Positions 37,097-52,391 of a DNA stretch of 64,000 nucleotides are shown piece by piece. The notes beneath the pieces were generated by a model. That model was not told the DNA's origin, searched no databases, and was given only the letters and a program-made list of their open reading frames with translations. The position numbers and the translations under genes are program-made. Every line of letters starts with the position of its first letter. The stretch's first letter is position 1. The stretch comes from Theobroma cacao (taxonomy: Eukaryota > Streptophyta > Magnoliopsida > Malvales > Malvaceae), in assembly GCF_000208745.1 (NCBI RefSeq), contig NC_030858.1:35918486-35982485 (forward strand). Reading direction: 5' to 3'.

Positions 37097-40000
37097 ATGG
37101 CTTCTGTTATTGAATCTGGCTGGCTGGTAAAGTTCCCTCCTTTTTGTTGCTCTTTCTTGTTTCTTGTTAAGTTTCTTTTTGGGAACTGCCCATTGCTTGT
37201 TTTGGATCTGTCTTTGTTGGGTTTATGTGGTTTTGGGATAACGATAGTTAATATGAAGGTTGGGTTGGTTGGGTGATGGTTATTTATTTCGAAGTTTTTA
37301 GTTTTTTTAGCTGTTTTTGGATGTGACGTTCAAGGTACATTCAGATGTTGGATGTCATTTTTGATTTTTACAAAGCAGGATTTGATTAAATAATGCTCTT
37401 TGGTTTTCTTTTCTCGTACGAATTGAAATTCATTTTGCCAGCATAGTTTGATTTTTTTTTTTTGGTTTTGTTTCTTAAGTATTGCAAATGATTGTTGTGG
37501 CTTTCATAACTGGGATGCTGGTAGCTGCAGAATGGAGATTAGTTTGGGTTTTGAATCCAGGTCGCTACTTCACTCTAGTTTTTGGTTAGATTGGCTACTT
37601 CATTAGCTCATCAAGGAAATTAGTTTACAATAACAAGTACCTGAAGTTGGAATCCAGACTAGAGCACCTTGTTTGTCAATGTTGAGTATGTGTTGCTTGC
37701 AACTGATCAGTTTGATCCTATATGTTAGTGGTCTATAGCAAAGGATCTTCAACAAAACTTTGAATTGTTTTTTAAACCCTCTTCCCTTTTGCTTAGAGTA
37801 AAGGCAAATTTGTCTGGTTTTGCTTATTGATTTCACCTCTGGATTCATTGTTTATTAATTTGTTTGAATCATATCATGCCCTTTTTATGCATAGAACAGC
37901 AGTTTATGTCATGAGATAATCTCCCTGAAAATCTTCTTTGTTTACCATGCAGTATCTGATCACACATTTCAGTGACTTCCAACTAGCAAGTCTGGGAAGT
38001 TTCTTTCTTCATGAAAGTGTTTTTTTCCTAGCTGGACTTCCATTTATATATCTGGAAAGAGCTGGATTGCTGAGCAAATACAAGATTCAGGTTAGTTCAT
38101 CTTTGCTGCTATAGTTATCAACTGTTATTACTTTCTTAGTTTGTTAGCATAAAATTTGGCAGGGGGGGGGGGGGGGGAAGGGAAGGGGTGTTAGTGACAA
38201 ATAAATCCTTTCTTTGTCTTTATCTAGCAGAATTCGTAATCAATTAGATTCATTTCTAATTTATGTTTCTATGCAGACAAAAAACAACAGCCCTGCTGCT
38301 CAGGAAAAATGTATCACCCGCCTGCTTCTGTATCATTTTTGTGTCAACTTACCACTTATGAGTGCCTCTTATCCTGTTTTTAGATTCATGGGCATGAAAA
38401 GTAGTCTACCATTGCCATCCTGGTATTTTCAGGTTCTTTGTATGCTAGATCTTTTTTTCCTCCATTTTTACCCCATTCAGACGTAATAGTCTTGAATTAT
38501 ATTACTTATCCAGCAATATCTCTTCCATAAATTTACCTGAATGCAATAAAATTCTCTGTTTTGGAGCTCTAATTGGCTAGATCCTTTATTTGGTTCTGCA
38601 GGAAAGTGGTTCTATCACAGATAATATTCTACTTCATCCTTGAGGATTTCGTGTTTTACTGGGGACATCGAATTTTACATACAAAATGGCTCTACAAGCA
38701 TGTGCACAGTGTCCATCATGAGTAAGTCTGAATATTAGGTGCTTGTACTAGTACTAATTAAAACTATGAACAATATTGTTCCTTGTAGGTTCTTTCTCAT
38801 GTGCTTATTGGTTACTTAATATCATATACATTATACAGATATGCTACACCATTTGGACTGACATCTGAGTATGCTCACCCTGCTGAGATATTGTTCCTCG
38901 GGTTTGCAACAATTGTTGGTCCTGCCATCACTGGCCCACATCTGATCACTCTCTGGTTGTGGATGGTCCTTAGAGTCCTAGAGACAGTTGAGGCACATTG
39001 TGGTTACCATTTTCCATGGAGCCTCTCAAACTTTTTACCTTTATATGGGGGGTGAGTTGTGCATTCACTTGTTTCTTTGCTTCAGTCAGTGTATATAGTT
39101 TCATGTTTATGTTTTATCCATCAGCTGTGAAGTAATTGTTCATATCTTCATTTTAACAGTGCTGATTTTCATGACTATCATCACCGTTTGCTTTATACGA
39201 AATCTGGCAACTACTCTTCTACATTTGTTTACATGGACTGGTGAGTTTTAGGCATTTATTCTTTGAAGCGTAGCATGTTTTCCATGGTCAGATTGTAGTT
39301 TATAGTGGTTGCCTCTAGATTTGTGCCATTGAGAAGTAGATGAATTTTATGGATCTTCTTTCCTGTCCTTTTGTCTGTTGTTCTTAGCCATTTCAATACA
39401 TTAAGCTTTTGCCACTTTATGGTAAAAAGCCTACTTTTAGAATGAATCTGCTTTTGGGATTTAGTTGCACCAAGAATCCACCTGTTTTCTGAGAATATTT
39501 GGTATGGAATGTTTTTTTGAAGTTTCTGTCTGGGGTTACAACTTCCAAGGCATAACCAAGGGAATATTTGTCAATGCCCCCACCAACACTCCTCTGACTT
39601 CCTAATATGTTAACTTGGCAGGAGTGTTGTAAATTATAGTTTGCACTTGATCACTGGGAACTTTTTTGTGTTGTTTAAACTTCAAACAAACTTGATAGTA
39701 GCTGATGCACATTCTAAAGTTTGTCACTTTGGATGTCAAGATGCTCTGAAGAATGTTCTGCATAAAATATTTGCTTTCTTTATGTTATAATTAGTTAGAA
39801 TCTGATGCTTTTCATGTTAGATGCTCTTGCCCTGTCAATTATTTGCTTGTATTCTATTTAATTTTGACAAGAAATATGGTGGATGAATTGCGTAATTAGA
39901 ATTCTTGGTACTGGGTGCTGTGTTGTTATTTGTAGTGTGCTCTTTACAACTAATCATAGTTATTATTTCAATTCTGTTTTCATTTGCAACCAACTTCATT

Positions 40001-40241
40001 TCATAATAATTGAGGGGTCTGGACTTTATATCCTTGTGGTACTATATCATTTTTGCTGTTAGGTTCGGTGCACACTTGAAATGTTTTATCTGTAGCAACA
40101 ATGTCTAGAAAGTGGCATGACATATACTGACTATGGCAGATCAACATGTATTCTCTCAGGATATTTGGTACTGATAAGGGCTACAGAAAATTGAAAGCAC
40201 TAAAGCATGATGGAGTTGAAGATGACAGCAAGCAAACATAA
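37097..40241 (+). CDS. SMO2: Sterol 4-alpha-methyl oxidase 2
   Basis: Seven exons, 37097-37126, 37953-38090, 38277-38422, 38602-38721, 38839-39051, 39160-39240 and 40160-40241, give 269 residues with all junctions in frame. The three histidine boxes of the fatty-acid-hydroxylase/SMO superfamily are present: HRILH, HSVHH and HDYHH. Several hydrophobic segments span the membrane. SMO enzymes are ER di-iron oxidases that start removal of the second C4 methyl group in phytosterol synthesis. The sequence (THFSDFQLASLGSFFLHESV, YATPFGLTSEYAHPAEILF) is very close to recalled Arabidopsis SMO2. The C-terminus ends DDSKQT. Exon 1 codes only ten residues. Intron 2 has a 16-G run. The exon 3 donor is TG|GTATTT, and reading through it gives the false longer frame. 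Confidence 0.96.
38162..38177 (+). repeat. G16 run in SMO2 intron 2
   Basis: Sixteen consecutive G are followed by AAGGGAAGGGG. The sequence could form a G-quadruplex in the sense-strand RNA about 100 bases before exon 3. Homopolymer length may be imprecise because of sequencing. Confidence 0.8.
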
Positions 40242-43200
40242 CGGAGAAAATTAGTTTCAAGGGCTTGACATAGAAGAGGGTTCCTGATCAAGGGCATGTT
40301 AGAAAAGGTCTCATTGTGTCCCTGCATCCTGTTGTGCAATCACCTTTTTGTGTTTAATTGCTGTTCGTGTTTACAGCATGTGCTAATGTGGAATAATTGG
40401 AAAGATTTCTTTGGACATTTTGTGACCCTTCTGTTCCTAGCATGAATGAAGTTGCTGTCCTATTCTTAACTTTCTTTTTCTTTTCCCATTTCAGAGTATC
40501 CGATTTCTCTATGCACTTATTATGCTGGACTCTGATCTCATGTCAATTATGCATATACAATGACCATAATTTTTTCCCCCTTTTTTTGTTACTTTTCAAA
40601 CCCAGTGGAAATTCGACCTGGCTAAATAATTTCGTGGGAATCACAGCATTTTATTTGCCTGTGCCTATTCATACATTCTGTTTATTTCTATGTATTCCAG
40701 TCTAAAACCTAGCTTCAAATTACAAACTAGTTTGTATACTTTAATGAACAGGATTTCCATTGCAGGATTGTTGAATCTGAGGGTGTTGAAGTTTGGCCTG
40801 CAAAAGATGCTAAAGCATTTAGGGCCTTAATTCTTCTATGTTCCCTTTCTCCTGGATCAATATCATACCCTTTGCTAGCATGTATCATAGCTAGAATCGT
40901 AGCATGGTATAAATAGTCTAGTTTTAGTTTTAGCAGCTCAAATGTCTGTTATTGATTGAGAACTAGTAGCTTGCAACTAGGCAGAATTGGATTTGAGGAG
41001 CAGAAAATGAACTAGGCTAGTTGTGAAGTTGATTTCTTGGCAAAACAATGCATGAAGCCAAGCCAAGCATGATTGTTCAAGATGATGAAATCTTGGAGCC
41101 AGAACTGGCACCCTTGCGGTATTTCCTGGAAATTCCCATCTCGGAAGGGTGCAAGAATAAACATCTGTTAGGGTGATGTAAAGCCATTTTCGTGGCAAAC
41201 CAACCCACACGTACACCTGTGCAAGTTGATCCTACTGACTAATATTGCTTTAGACGAAAAATGGGAGAAGGGCGTCCTCGTGATTCCTTATTCCCTGTTT
41301 GGGAGAACGCTGAATTCTTGTCTCTCTTTTCTTTGCCAATAATTGGAAAGAAAAGTTGATTGGCATGTGATGATTGGACGTAGATGGATGTCCATTCCAT
41401 CCGATATGTCTCTCACCAAACAAATCCCAACTTTTTCATTAGCAAGGAAAGGAGGCTCTGGTGGACTTTTTCTTTTTTTCATTTTAATTATTTTGGAGTG
41501 CAAAATTCGTTTTGTGTTTCTAAGTTTCGTAGGCAGGTTCCAGGCCCTGCTTTAGTGTCTAATCTCTTTTATAGAATTTCCAACTCCATATTGGCCCCAT
41601 TCCTCGATCCTTTGATTTGACACTTTCTCCCCTTTTCTTATCTTATTTATACAATTGCTCTTCAATTTTAAGGTTTCAAACACATTGATTCAATAAATAA
41701 ATTTATTTGTGAGGCTAATTTTATTTTGTAAGAGCATAATATTTTAAAAAAATCTTTAAATTATTTAAAAATTTTAAATAAATTTATATATTTTTATTAA
41801 GATTAATTAAGTTTTTATATTTTTAATTAAAATATTATTTATTATTATATATCACGTGATGTTAACATAACATGTTAACATGTTATAATTAATAATAATA
41901 TAAAATATTAAAATATTATAATTAATTATAAATGATATGTTAATTTGATATGATAATATATTAATTTAAAAATATCAACGTTAATGTCATGTGGATATAA
42001 AATGACAAATAATATTTTAATTATAAAATTTAATTTATTTTAAAATAAAAAACAAAAGTATGATAGAACATAAAAAAAGAATAAAATTTATTTAAAGAAT
42101 TCAAAAAAATTTTAGAACATTATGGTTTTTTTTTTTAAAAAAAATAAAGAATTCATAGTTCAATACCAACAGTTCATCATGGAAGAAATAAAAAAAATAA
42201 CCTCGAAAGACAATGAAAAAATATTTAACTCGAGGTCTAAATTACAAAAGCACATGATAAATGTATGTATACTTTCTTTTATTGAAAAATTATACAGATT
42301 GATTGCACCAAAATAAAAATTTATGAGATGAATGAATTCACAAATGTTATAATTACGAACAAAAGCTGACTAATTAAATGTTTATTTTAAATGAGAATTA
42401 ATACTGATTTCAAGACAAGTATCTAGTTTTAAAAGAAAACGGAAAAAGAAAAACTTGATATTATTGATAAAGGCGGCCCACCACGTGCTCAAACCGAAAA
42501 CCTTAACATTGCTCATTCATGGTAGGGGGAAATTTCATTTTGGGGCAATGGAACAAGAATAATTAGTGTTCGCACCAATGAGAAAAAGTAATTACAAATA
42601 AGGAAATCATGAATCTTATAATTATTAGATAATCACCATCTTATCCCTAATTAAATTGCTTTTCTCTACTCATCCTTTAAACTCCAAGTTTGAAGAAGAA
42701 GAAAAAGAGCTATCGGAAGAGAGAACATTATTAATAAAGTCAATAGTAGTCGTTTCATTTGTCAAAAATAACTTAGTTAATGTTGAAATTGATCAAATAA
42801 CCTGACTTGGCATGCTATGTCTAGATCTCAAGCCAAATAGATAAGAGCATGATATATTGAGAACAAAAACAACCTCGTCAAATTAGATTCGACAATATTG
42901 AATCTAATCTAAATTGATTAGATCTGATTTAACAATTATTGAGTTTTGTTTTATCGTGTTTTGCTTTTCTAGACGGTAAATTAATATTGTGATGGACCAT
43001 TATTGTCAATGCAACCAATGTCGAGACGTCGACTTTGACAGCTTTGATTCTCTCTCTTACTATTGGCTAAGGTTAAAGATGAGAAATTTAGAAAAAATGA
43101 TAAAATTATAAATGCAAGTATCCTTTTTAATAATTATATATCAACTTATTCCCCTCCTAGTAATTATTTTTATCTCATTAAAGTGCAAACCCTCAAATAT

Positions 43201-43892
43201 TCTTGGTTCCATTGCCTCATTTTGAAATTCCCCTCTTTTAACAAGGGGAAAATGAAGTCATCTAATGCAAGTAAAGGTTTTGTCTGCTTTTGCAACACTC
43301 TTTTGCCTTTTGCCTCTCGTCTGATCATTAATGAAAGGAAAAGAGGGCTAGCCTTTGGTTTATCATGCTGGATTACACCTGTAAATTCCTTTTAGTGGTT
43401 GATTGATTGTCTTTAAACCAAACTCACCACTCACACAAATACATACAATGGAAAGAGCTTGCTTTCATCATTTCATGTTATATTTATGCCCAATTTTTTC
43501 CTTGAATGAATCTTTTAAGCAATCCTCACATCTTTGTGGAATTTGGCCATCATACGCAATGAAATGATGTGAATAAATAAAACTATTATCATTTCGGGTA
43601 AAAGATTTTCATTTCTTGAAAAAGAACCAACCAACAAAAGCCAGCCTCATTTTCATTTTTTTTTTGGTATATTTTGTGTTTCTAATATCCCATTTTTCCC
43701 CCACTATCTTTCATAACTCGATATTTTCCCCCTTCCTCCCAAAATCTTCTCCTTCAAAAAAGGGGCTAAAAATACAATTAGGAAAAGGACCTTAAGCTTT
43801 TCACTGCCCCATAGACTAGACCCTAGAAAGGCCAAAAAGAAAAGCAGAATAGAGAGAGAGAGAGAGGGGAAAACGATTGAAACTCCGAATGC
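40242..43892. other. Intergenic region between SMO2 and PP2C
   Basis: The SMO2 3'UTR is followed by unique sequence without supported genes. About 41690-42110 is AT-rich DNA with inverted segments around ATATCACGTGATGTTAACAT, resembling the other MITE-like stretches in the window. 42450-43880 is moderately AT-rich and gene-free. A (GA)n tract at about 43852-43867 lies in the PP2C 3'UTR. Confidence 0.5.
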
Positions 43893-45871
43893 CTACGTGG
43901 CTCGCCTTAGATCCACCACGACTACGCTAACGTTGTCTGTACTATGCCTGGCCAGCGCTAGCTTTGTCAGCAGCATGGACGCGTCAGTGCACGCCTTGTC
44001 CGAGATCTCTCCCATTGTGGATCCTAAAACCGCCTCCCGTTCCACTCCTTCCGCCGGCGAAGACGGCGGCGCGTGCAGATTACCCTTCCCCCTCAAACAC
44101 ATACGCGCCACCCCGCACGCGGTATCATTCGACACAACATCCCATAAACCGTCGCTCGCAAGGATCAAACAATCATCCTCCGCCGCCCGGTCCGTGATCA
44201 TAACCTCCGGCTCACAGCTCACGTAAGGTTTCAAGTAGTTATCGCCTGTGTTCGCAGACAATGTTTTCAAGTGAGCGGCGTACGATAAGGAAATGGTGCA
44301 ATCATGCAATCGTGCTCCAGTGGGTAAGAGAATGAATCCGAAACTTTTACCTATGGCTCGAGACATTGCGAGAACCCCGAGGACCCGAGGGCCGTCCCAA
44401 TAAATGACCCGACCGCCTGCTGCTTGGATCCGGTTCAGCTCATCCGGACGATCCGGCTGTTAACATGAATCAAAAGAGCTTTAGTCACATTGCTATATTA
44501 CGGTTTAATAAAAACATTATTTATTTTTCAATACTTCGTTGTTAAAAACCGCCTAAACAAATCCCTGCCGTAGGATTCAGAAGAGCTCATTGTTTCCGCA
44601 TGATACGCATGAAGATAATGCACCAAAATGCTCTTCCACGTTTTAGCTTCTTAAGCTGTTAACAGCCTAGAAACTAAACGGGTAACCAAAAAGGGCCAGA
44701 AAAGAAAAGGGGGTGATTTTGGACACAATCAAGTCTAGTTTCTTAAAGAAGTCGTTTGGTTAACTGGAAACTCAAAAAGAAGGAAAATTGGAAATTTTTG
44801 AATCATTCTATCTGTTATCTTGTCTCTAGCCTTAAATCACATGATTAATAAAACATGATTACAGAGAGAGAACGACCATTTTCTTTTTTGTTGGGAGCAG
44901 TTTCTCAGAAACCAAACAGGCAAAAGGAGAGAGAGAACGAGCTAAAGTGCTAACCTTGTGATCAGACGATAAAGGAACGGGCTTGCCGTTACGACACAGA
45001 ACAGCTCTAGAATCACCACAGTTAGCAACAATAATCTTATCAGGCGTTACGATAGCGACAACGGCTGTAGATCCAACAGCATCGCACTCGGGGGACTGTA
45101 ACTCGCAACGGCAATTAGCTCCAACCACGCTCTCGTTCCACTTGATCACTTCTTTATCCATGCGCGTGAAGCTACGCTCCATCGCACCTTTCCATTCCTC
45201 CTCCTCACCCTGCAACTCTTCTTTCACCAGCTCATGTAACCGCTCTCTGCATCTCATCGCCACCTAACAAACAGCAACAACCAAAACCGCCAAAAAATTT
45301 TTCAATTTTCCCCATAAAAGAAAAGGAATGACTGATCTTTTTATTTAAATTTTTTAAATTACAAGACTCGTACGTGAGAGCAACCGTGGCCATCGTAGAC
45401 GCCAAAATAGTGAAACCCAGTGGCCGCAGAGAACTGGCCTTGGCGCTGAAACGACGGGTGAATAGCGACGGCGTCTTCCATGTCTCTTCGCCTTCCACAA
45501 ACCGAAGCGACGCCGAATTTCGGATATAACTCTGAATCGGTTACAGGCGACAAAAGGGCAGGGCTCGAGTGACTTTTCACTATCGCTCCTTTCGTTTTCG
45601 ATCTTTCGTTTTTAACTTTTACCTTTTGTTTATTCCCGTCTTCATCGGATACAGAATTGTCAACAGCGTTTTCACAGTCTAGAGACAATGAGGCTGTGTA
45701 AATTTGGAGCTTCTGGCGTTTCCGGCCGTTCTCAGCCTCTGATGGAGCCACGTCAGTGACGAATTTTATCCGTCTAATCTCCATTCTACGTTTCCTGGCT
45801 GCACGTGAACTTGGCTCGCACGGAGCTGATGCTTCGCCTTCGCTCACCATTCCGCAGCAGATCTCCGCCAT
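43893..45871 (-). CDS. Clade A protein phosphatase 2C (ABA co-receptor type)
   Basis: Four exons, 45374-45871, 44955-45263, 44351-44456 and 43893-44245, give 421 residues. PP2C motifs in order: [97 protein letters not shown], and [20 protein letters not shown]. The Trp in RVIYWDG is the residue that contacts the ABA receptor gate in clade A enzymes. The start [17 protein letters not shown] resembles PP2CA/AHG3. Family role: inhibition of SnRK2 kinases until PYR/PYL receptors with ABA block the phosphatase. Start 45871 is preferred by homology; an in-frame ATG at 45943 would add 24 residues. The last intron (44246-44350) is 105 nt and stop-free. Confidence 0.95.
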
Positions 45872-46019
45872 TACAACAACTAAAACCACCCCATTATCAT
45901 CAAAATTTCTGGTAAGAAATCTCGAAACCTCTTTTTCTTGCAATTTTTTTTCTTAATTACGCTTTTCTTTTTAAAAAATCAACGTAAAATCGAATGCGAA
46001 AATGAAATGAAAAGAACGC

Positions 46020-47670
46020 TCGCGCGCTCCATTGAGGGAGGATTTTAAAAGGAAGAGGCTTTCGGTTTCAGTGGGAGGATGGAAGCTCCTTTTTGTGTCG
46101 CCACGGGCAGGCTGCCCGTCACCGTCACGGGCAGACCGAAAAGAGGTAGTACTGTTTTGTACCGTGACGCAGTGCTCTTTTCCCTAAATGAACTCATCTT
46201 CACCGTTGATCTCACTTCTCCCTTCCCTTTCAAAACCACCACGTGTTGCCTCTAATAGCGTTACCCTCTTACGTGGCCCAATCAAATATCAACAGCGCTA
46301 TCAGAGGACCTTCCTTTCCTGACACGCATGTGGTCCTTTCCTAAGACGTTGGTTTTTCTTTTAATTGCCCTTTTTTGTGTTTTGAACTTCTTTTTGAGGT
46401 GAGATAGAGGAAAAAGAAAGAGTCTCCTCTTTTCGATTTCGAGTTGCTGTCCACGTGTCTCCATCGTGGAATACGAGAATGAGCCACGATTTTTTTTCCT
46501 CTCGAAATTCCAACTTTATTCGGCTTAGGTTTTCGTGGCCCAATCAAATTTGTCTACGTATCCGTTGCTGATTTTGACTTGTGGGTCCCGACGTCCACAT
46601 CGTTGACGCTTATGTAGAATATCTAGAGCCCCCTTGGTCCTCAATCTCGAACGCGTGTCTACCCCGACCCGAATCAGTTAATTAATCACTTGACTTTAAT
46701 TACAACATTTGCCCCACAGAATTTATTATTTTTGCAGTTTGGCCCCCCAGGCCAAGGAAGAGGAACCCGAGCCGCTTTTGAACCTTTTACCGTACACAAT
46801 TATGAGAGGGGAGGGGAGCATATTTTCAGGTAGGCAGCAACATAATCACACGAACTGGATTCTGCAGGGCACGTGGGGGATTAAGATTGGACAACGTGTG
46901 AACTGACAGAGAGGACAGTACGGGATAATGGGGCCACAGGTGAGGTAACCTGTAGACAAAGGTACACGTGTAACGTCAAGCTGGCAAGCAAAGTTGGAAG
47001 TAGAAACAGGGGGAGCGGGGGTTGCATGAAGTCGACACATTGGAAAAAAAAGGGGAAATGTTGCCACGTGATTTCTGGGAGTGAAAAAAAAAATAAAGAA
47101 AAACTGAGGACCAGAGACAGAGTAGACAACTAGGGGGAAGAGAAAAAAACCTTTAACAAAAAAGAGTTTACTTCAATCAAATCAAAATGGGGAATGTTTG
47201 GTTAGTTAGGTTGGTTTTGGTTTCACGTCCATCTTCTTCTTCTGTGAAATTGAAACCCTACCAAACTTTCTTCTCCATAAAAAAAAAAATGATACAAGAA
47301 GAAGCGAAATTCCTTCTTTTCCGTTTGCAGGAAAACAGGGCCACGAAATGAGGAAAGAAAGGGGAGTGTATTCCTGTATCGTCCCACGTAAAGGGGGTCG
47401 AAGAAAACGAGAGACTTCTCTTGGGGGACGTAAAGGAAGTGACGCGTGACTAAAAGGGTTTGAAAGGATTAGGGAGGTGAGGTGGGAAGGGAGAGAGGGG
47501 TACGTGGAGTGAAGATCATGACACGTAGGGGGGGAAACGGAAAAAGAGGGCAGGTGAGTGTGTGTGTGTCTGTGAGAGAGAGAGAGAGAGAGAGAGGGTG
47601 TTTGGCTTAGAAAGAAAGAACTTCGAGGTAAGGGAGATTTGGAGGTGGGGGAGGGGGTACGTGGTGAGAG
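46020..47670 (-). promoter_or_regulatory. PP2C promoter with many ABRE/G-box motifs
   Basis: ACGT-core words upstream of the PP2C gene include CACGTGTT (46240), TACGTGGC (46270), CCACGTGTC (46451), CACGTGG (46870), AACGTGTG (46893), ACACGTGTA (46964), GCCACGTGAT (47063), CCACGTAA (47384), TACGTGG (47501), ACACGTAG (47521) and TACGTGG (47659). Many match ABRE (ACGTGG/TC) or the G-box CACGTG. They lie ~370-1800 bases from the start codon. A GT/GA microsatellite (about 47551-47597) is also here. Confidence 0.7.
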
Positions 47671-50600
47671 TAGTTTTGTGCATGTTGGGCAGATTGCATG
47701 TAAGCGTAGATTTTAGGGCATGGTTTAGATTACATTTGGCACCGGTGACATAACCCACAGCATGCAAGAAAAACGGCGGGATTGTAGCTGTAGAAGTCTA
47801 GGAAGAGGGGTTTTGCAGTTGACACCTAAGATTGGTTGCAGGTTGTATCTGCTAGCCTAGAACAGAGGACTTAAGTTCAGGGAACTGGAGGATTTTGGGG
47901 GCTTTCTCCGTTTAAAAAAAAAAGTTGTTGGAGTTTAAAGGTCGTGGAAAATTAAAGCATTTAGATCATCTTTGATACTAGTAATGAGAAATTTTTTCAT
48001 AAAGTACAATCACTCTGGAGAAGAACATGGAAAAAGAAAAACGAAAAAAAAAAGCAGCTTAAAGTGCTACCCTGAACCGTCTTATTGACAAAAATAATAC
48101 TGACTACATATATAATACACTTTGTCTGAGAGAAGTGAACTTGCATATATGGAGCTTAGGACTAAACAATGCTAAGCCTCCATTAATTAGTTTAAGTAAA
48201 TATATTTTGTCGAAGAGCGAATCCCAATGAGAGTTTCCTTGTACCCGAAAGGGATGTTATTGATTTTCTGGAGAAAGTGATATGACCGTACACCAAGGTT
48301 AATTTTAAAACATAGATGTTATATTAAAATAGATTCAGCTTATCATTAATCAATTAAATATTTCAAGCCAAAAAAAAAAAACCTTCTTCTTCTTCATTAC
48401 GTTTGAAATATTGTTTGCAGAATATATATATTGGAACCAAACTCCATCAAACTGATTGTCTGCTCAGTCTTACCTTAGTATAATGTAGCTCAGCTTCAAC
48501 GTGGCTTCGGCACTGCACATTGATCGATGAATGACACGAGGGTTTCTCGAGTTATCGTCATGGGATTCAATATTTCAACACCAACAATATTAATTTGCTC
48601 TATTGATTTATCTACAGGCTCTTATTTTAATAGGTTTATGTCATGGGAAATGAATTTTGAAAGGGTATCCCTTTCCACTTGTCGTTGGTTTCTTTTTTCT
48701 TATATACCGAAGGGGGAATTGAATTCTTGTAAGGAATGGACGACGTCTGAATGGACTTTTGTTAATAATGTCAACTTGAGTATTTTTCTTTCTCTCACTT
48801 TGCTTTTATGTGTGTCACAGAGGCAAATGTCCTAGGTCTCACGATGCTTACGTTCTTTTAGTCTAAAGCACTCTGGGCTGTTAAGAGTCTGGTTTGCTTG
48901 TGTATCTTGCACCACTCTCAATCAACCAGATGTAATCAATTCCTGGTTTAGAATCAGGCAATAAACCCTCAAAATCACACAATCCAGGGATTAGACTAGT
49001 GATCTTTGTTTGCTTTGCGTGTGAATTAATGTTACCAAGTTTCTCTGGTTTCGGTCAGGTTTCCTTTCCTAATTATTCTTAATCCTTCCGGGATTTGTCA
49101 AATTAACATTGTTCGGAGTTTTCAACTTTAGTCCTTCTCACTCTATTCCGTCCAGTGAAACTGGTTAAAGAATTACAAGTTTCCACATCATTGTACTCGC
49201 TTTCTTCACTTAGACAGCATCATCCATGCTGTCCTTAAAGATGGTGGAACATGTGCCATAACCGAATGATCTTTTTCTAGGAACACATCAGCTGGGTTCC
49301 CCCTCCGTTGCCCACAGAAAGATGAGGCCCCTCCTTTTATCAAAATCATCAAGTTTTGGTTTGGTAAGTAATTAGGTGATTTGGTTACCGGAAGAAATTA
49401 ATTTAAGAGGGAAGGTAGGTGTCATGGTCACCAGTGGTAGATTTAAATTTTTTTTAAATGATGTCATAATTAAAAAAAATATTAAAATGTATAAATTAAA
49501 AGTTTCAATTTAATATTTTAAAGTAAAAATATATAAAAAGATTATAATTGTCTACGATAATTTTTCATATTTTGAAAACGTTGTATGATAACATCAGTAG
49601 AAACACTATAAATACATCTAATAATATTAAAATTAAATAAAATATGATCGTATATAGTAAATTATCGAATTCAATAAATTAGGTGAAATGAGTATACTGT
49701 AATTTTTCTCATTGTAAAAGTTACAAATGGAGAAATATTTCCCCCTCTTGTTTGTTGGGTGAAGATAAAGTTGAAGGGGGTGTTGTGTTTCTGTTACTTT
49801 TGTATTTTGCTCCTTTTATGTCGAAGAACAGTTTTCTAAAATAAAAAACTATATGATAGTTTTTAATTCATTGATCAAAACTAAATATAAACATCTAAAA
49901 ATCACATAAAATTAAATAAAAAAATCAAATAATCAATATCTACAAAATAAATAAAAAAACTTATAATTTTAAGATATTATTTGAAATGCAATATTATTTT
50001 TTATTAACTAAATTATAATTATGAACTTAAATTATTAAATTAATCAAAAATATTTAGACATAAAATATTTAAAAATTTAATTTAGATTGAAAATTATAAA
50101 AACAATTGAAGTCTAATTGAGTTAGTTTGAGAGATTGAAAAACACAACTAAGGATTGAGAAGAGAAAACCTCGAGTCTCTTGAATAGGACTTGAATTTTT
50201 GAAAAAAGAAAGTTGTTTAAGTTTTGACTTTTTGAATAAAATCTTTAATTATTGAATGAAAATATTTTATCTTGTCATGTAATATTTAAATATTAATATA
50301 TAAATAATTTTATGATAAATTTATTTTTTAATAATATTTAAATATTATTAATATATAAATTTTTTAATAAAATTCAATTTTTGACGCTACTTCTTACAAA
50401 TTGCAAAAAAAAATCAATCAATTCATTAGTATTATTAAATATATAAAATTTTAAATAAATAATATATTAATGAAAAATTGGGTAGATTCTAATAGTACTT
50501 GTTATTTTAATTCAAAAAACGTGTTTAGTAAGTTAAAAGAAGATTTGTGTACGAGCTTGCCCTGTGAAATGAGTGTGGAATCATTTTTCAAGGTACCATT

Positions 50601-50851
50601 CAGATTTGGTTGGTCGTTTCAACAAAGCCCAAAATATGCAAATACGGTTTATAGAGGATCAAAGTTACATACATGCTGGGTTTCTTTGTTTAGGCATAAA
50701 AACAAAGTTCAGGCATATGAATGGGCTTGAACTAGCCTTCTCAGGCTCTGGCCTTAGCCGACCCATGACACGTCTAGTTGAAAGGTGTCTTATTGCAAGA
50801 GTCTTATACATAGCAAATTGCGAAGTGGGGTGGGTGGTGTTCAATTCCCTT
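47671..50851. other. Gene-free intergenic DNA
   Basis: I find no supported gene in this 3.2 kb. 49430-50460 is AT-rich low-complexity DNA. The open frame at 48527-48835 has no recognisable features. Confidence 0.5.

Positions 50852-52391
<1,540 letters not shown>

Noticed and set aside
43893..44366. Single 157-residue PP2C C-terminal exon without an intron
   Set aside because: It includes the stop-free 105-nt intron. Family alignment requires AIG directly followed by DNYLKP. Retention as a minor isoform is kept as a finding.
48527..48835. 102-codon plus-strand frame in the gene-free region
   Set aside because: No homology, promoter or splice structure visible.
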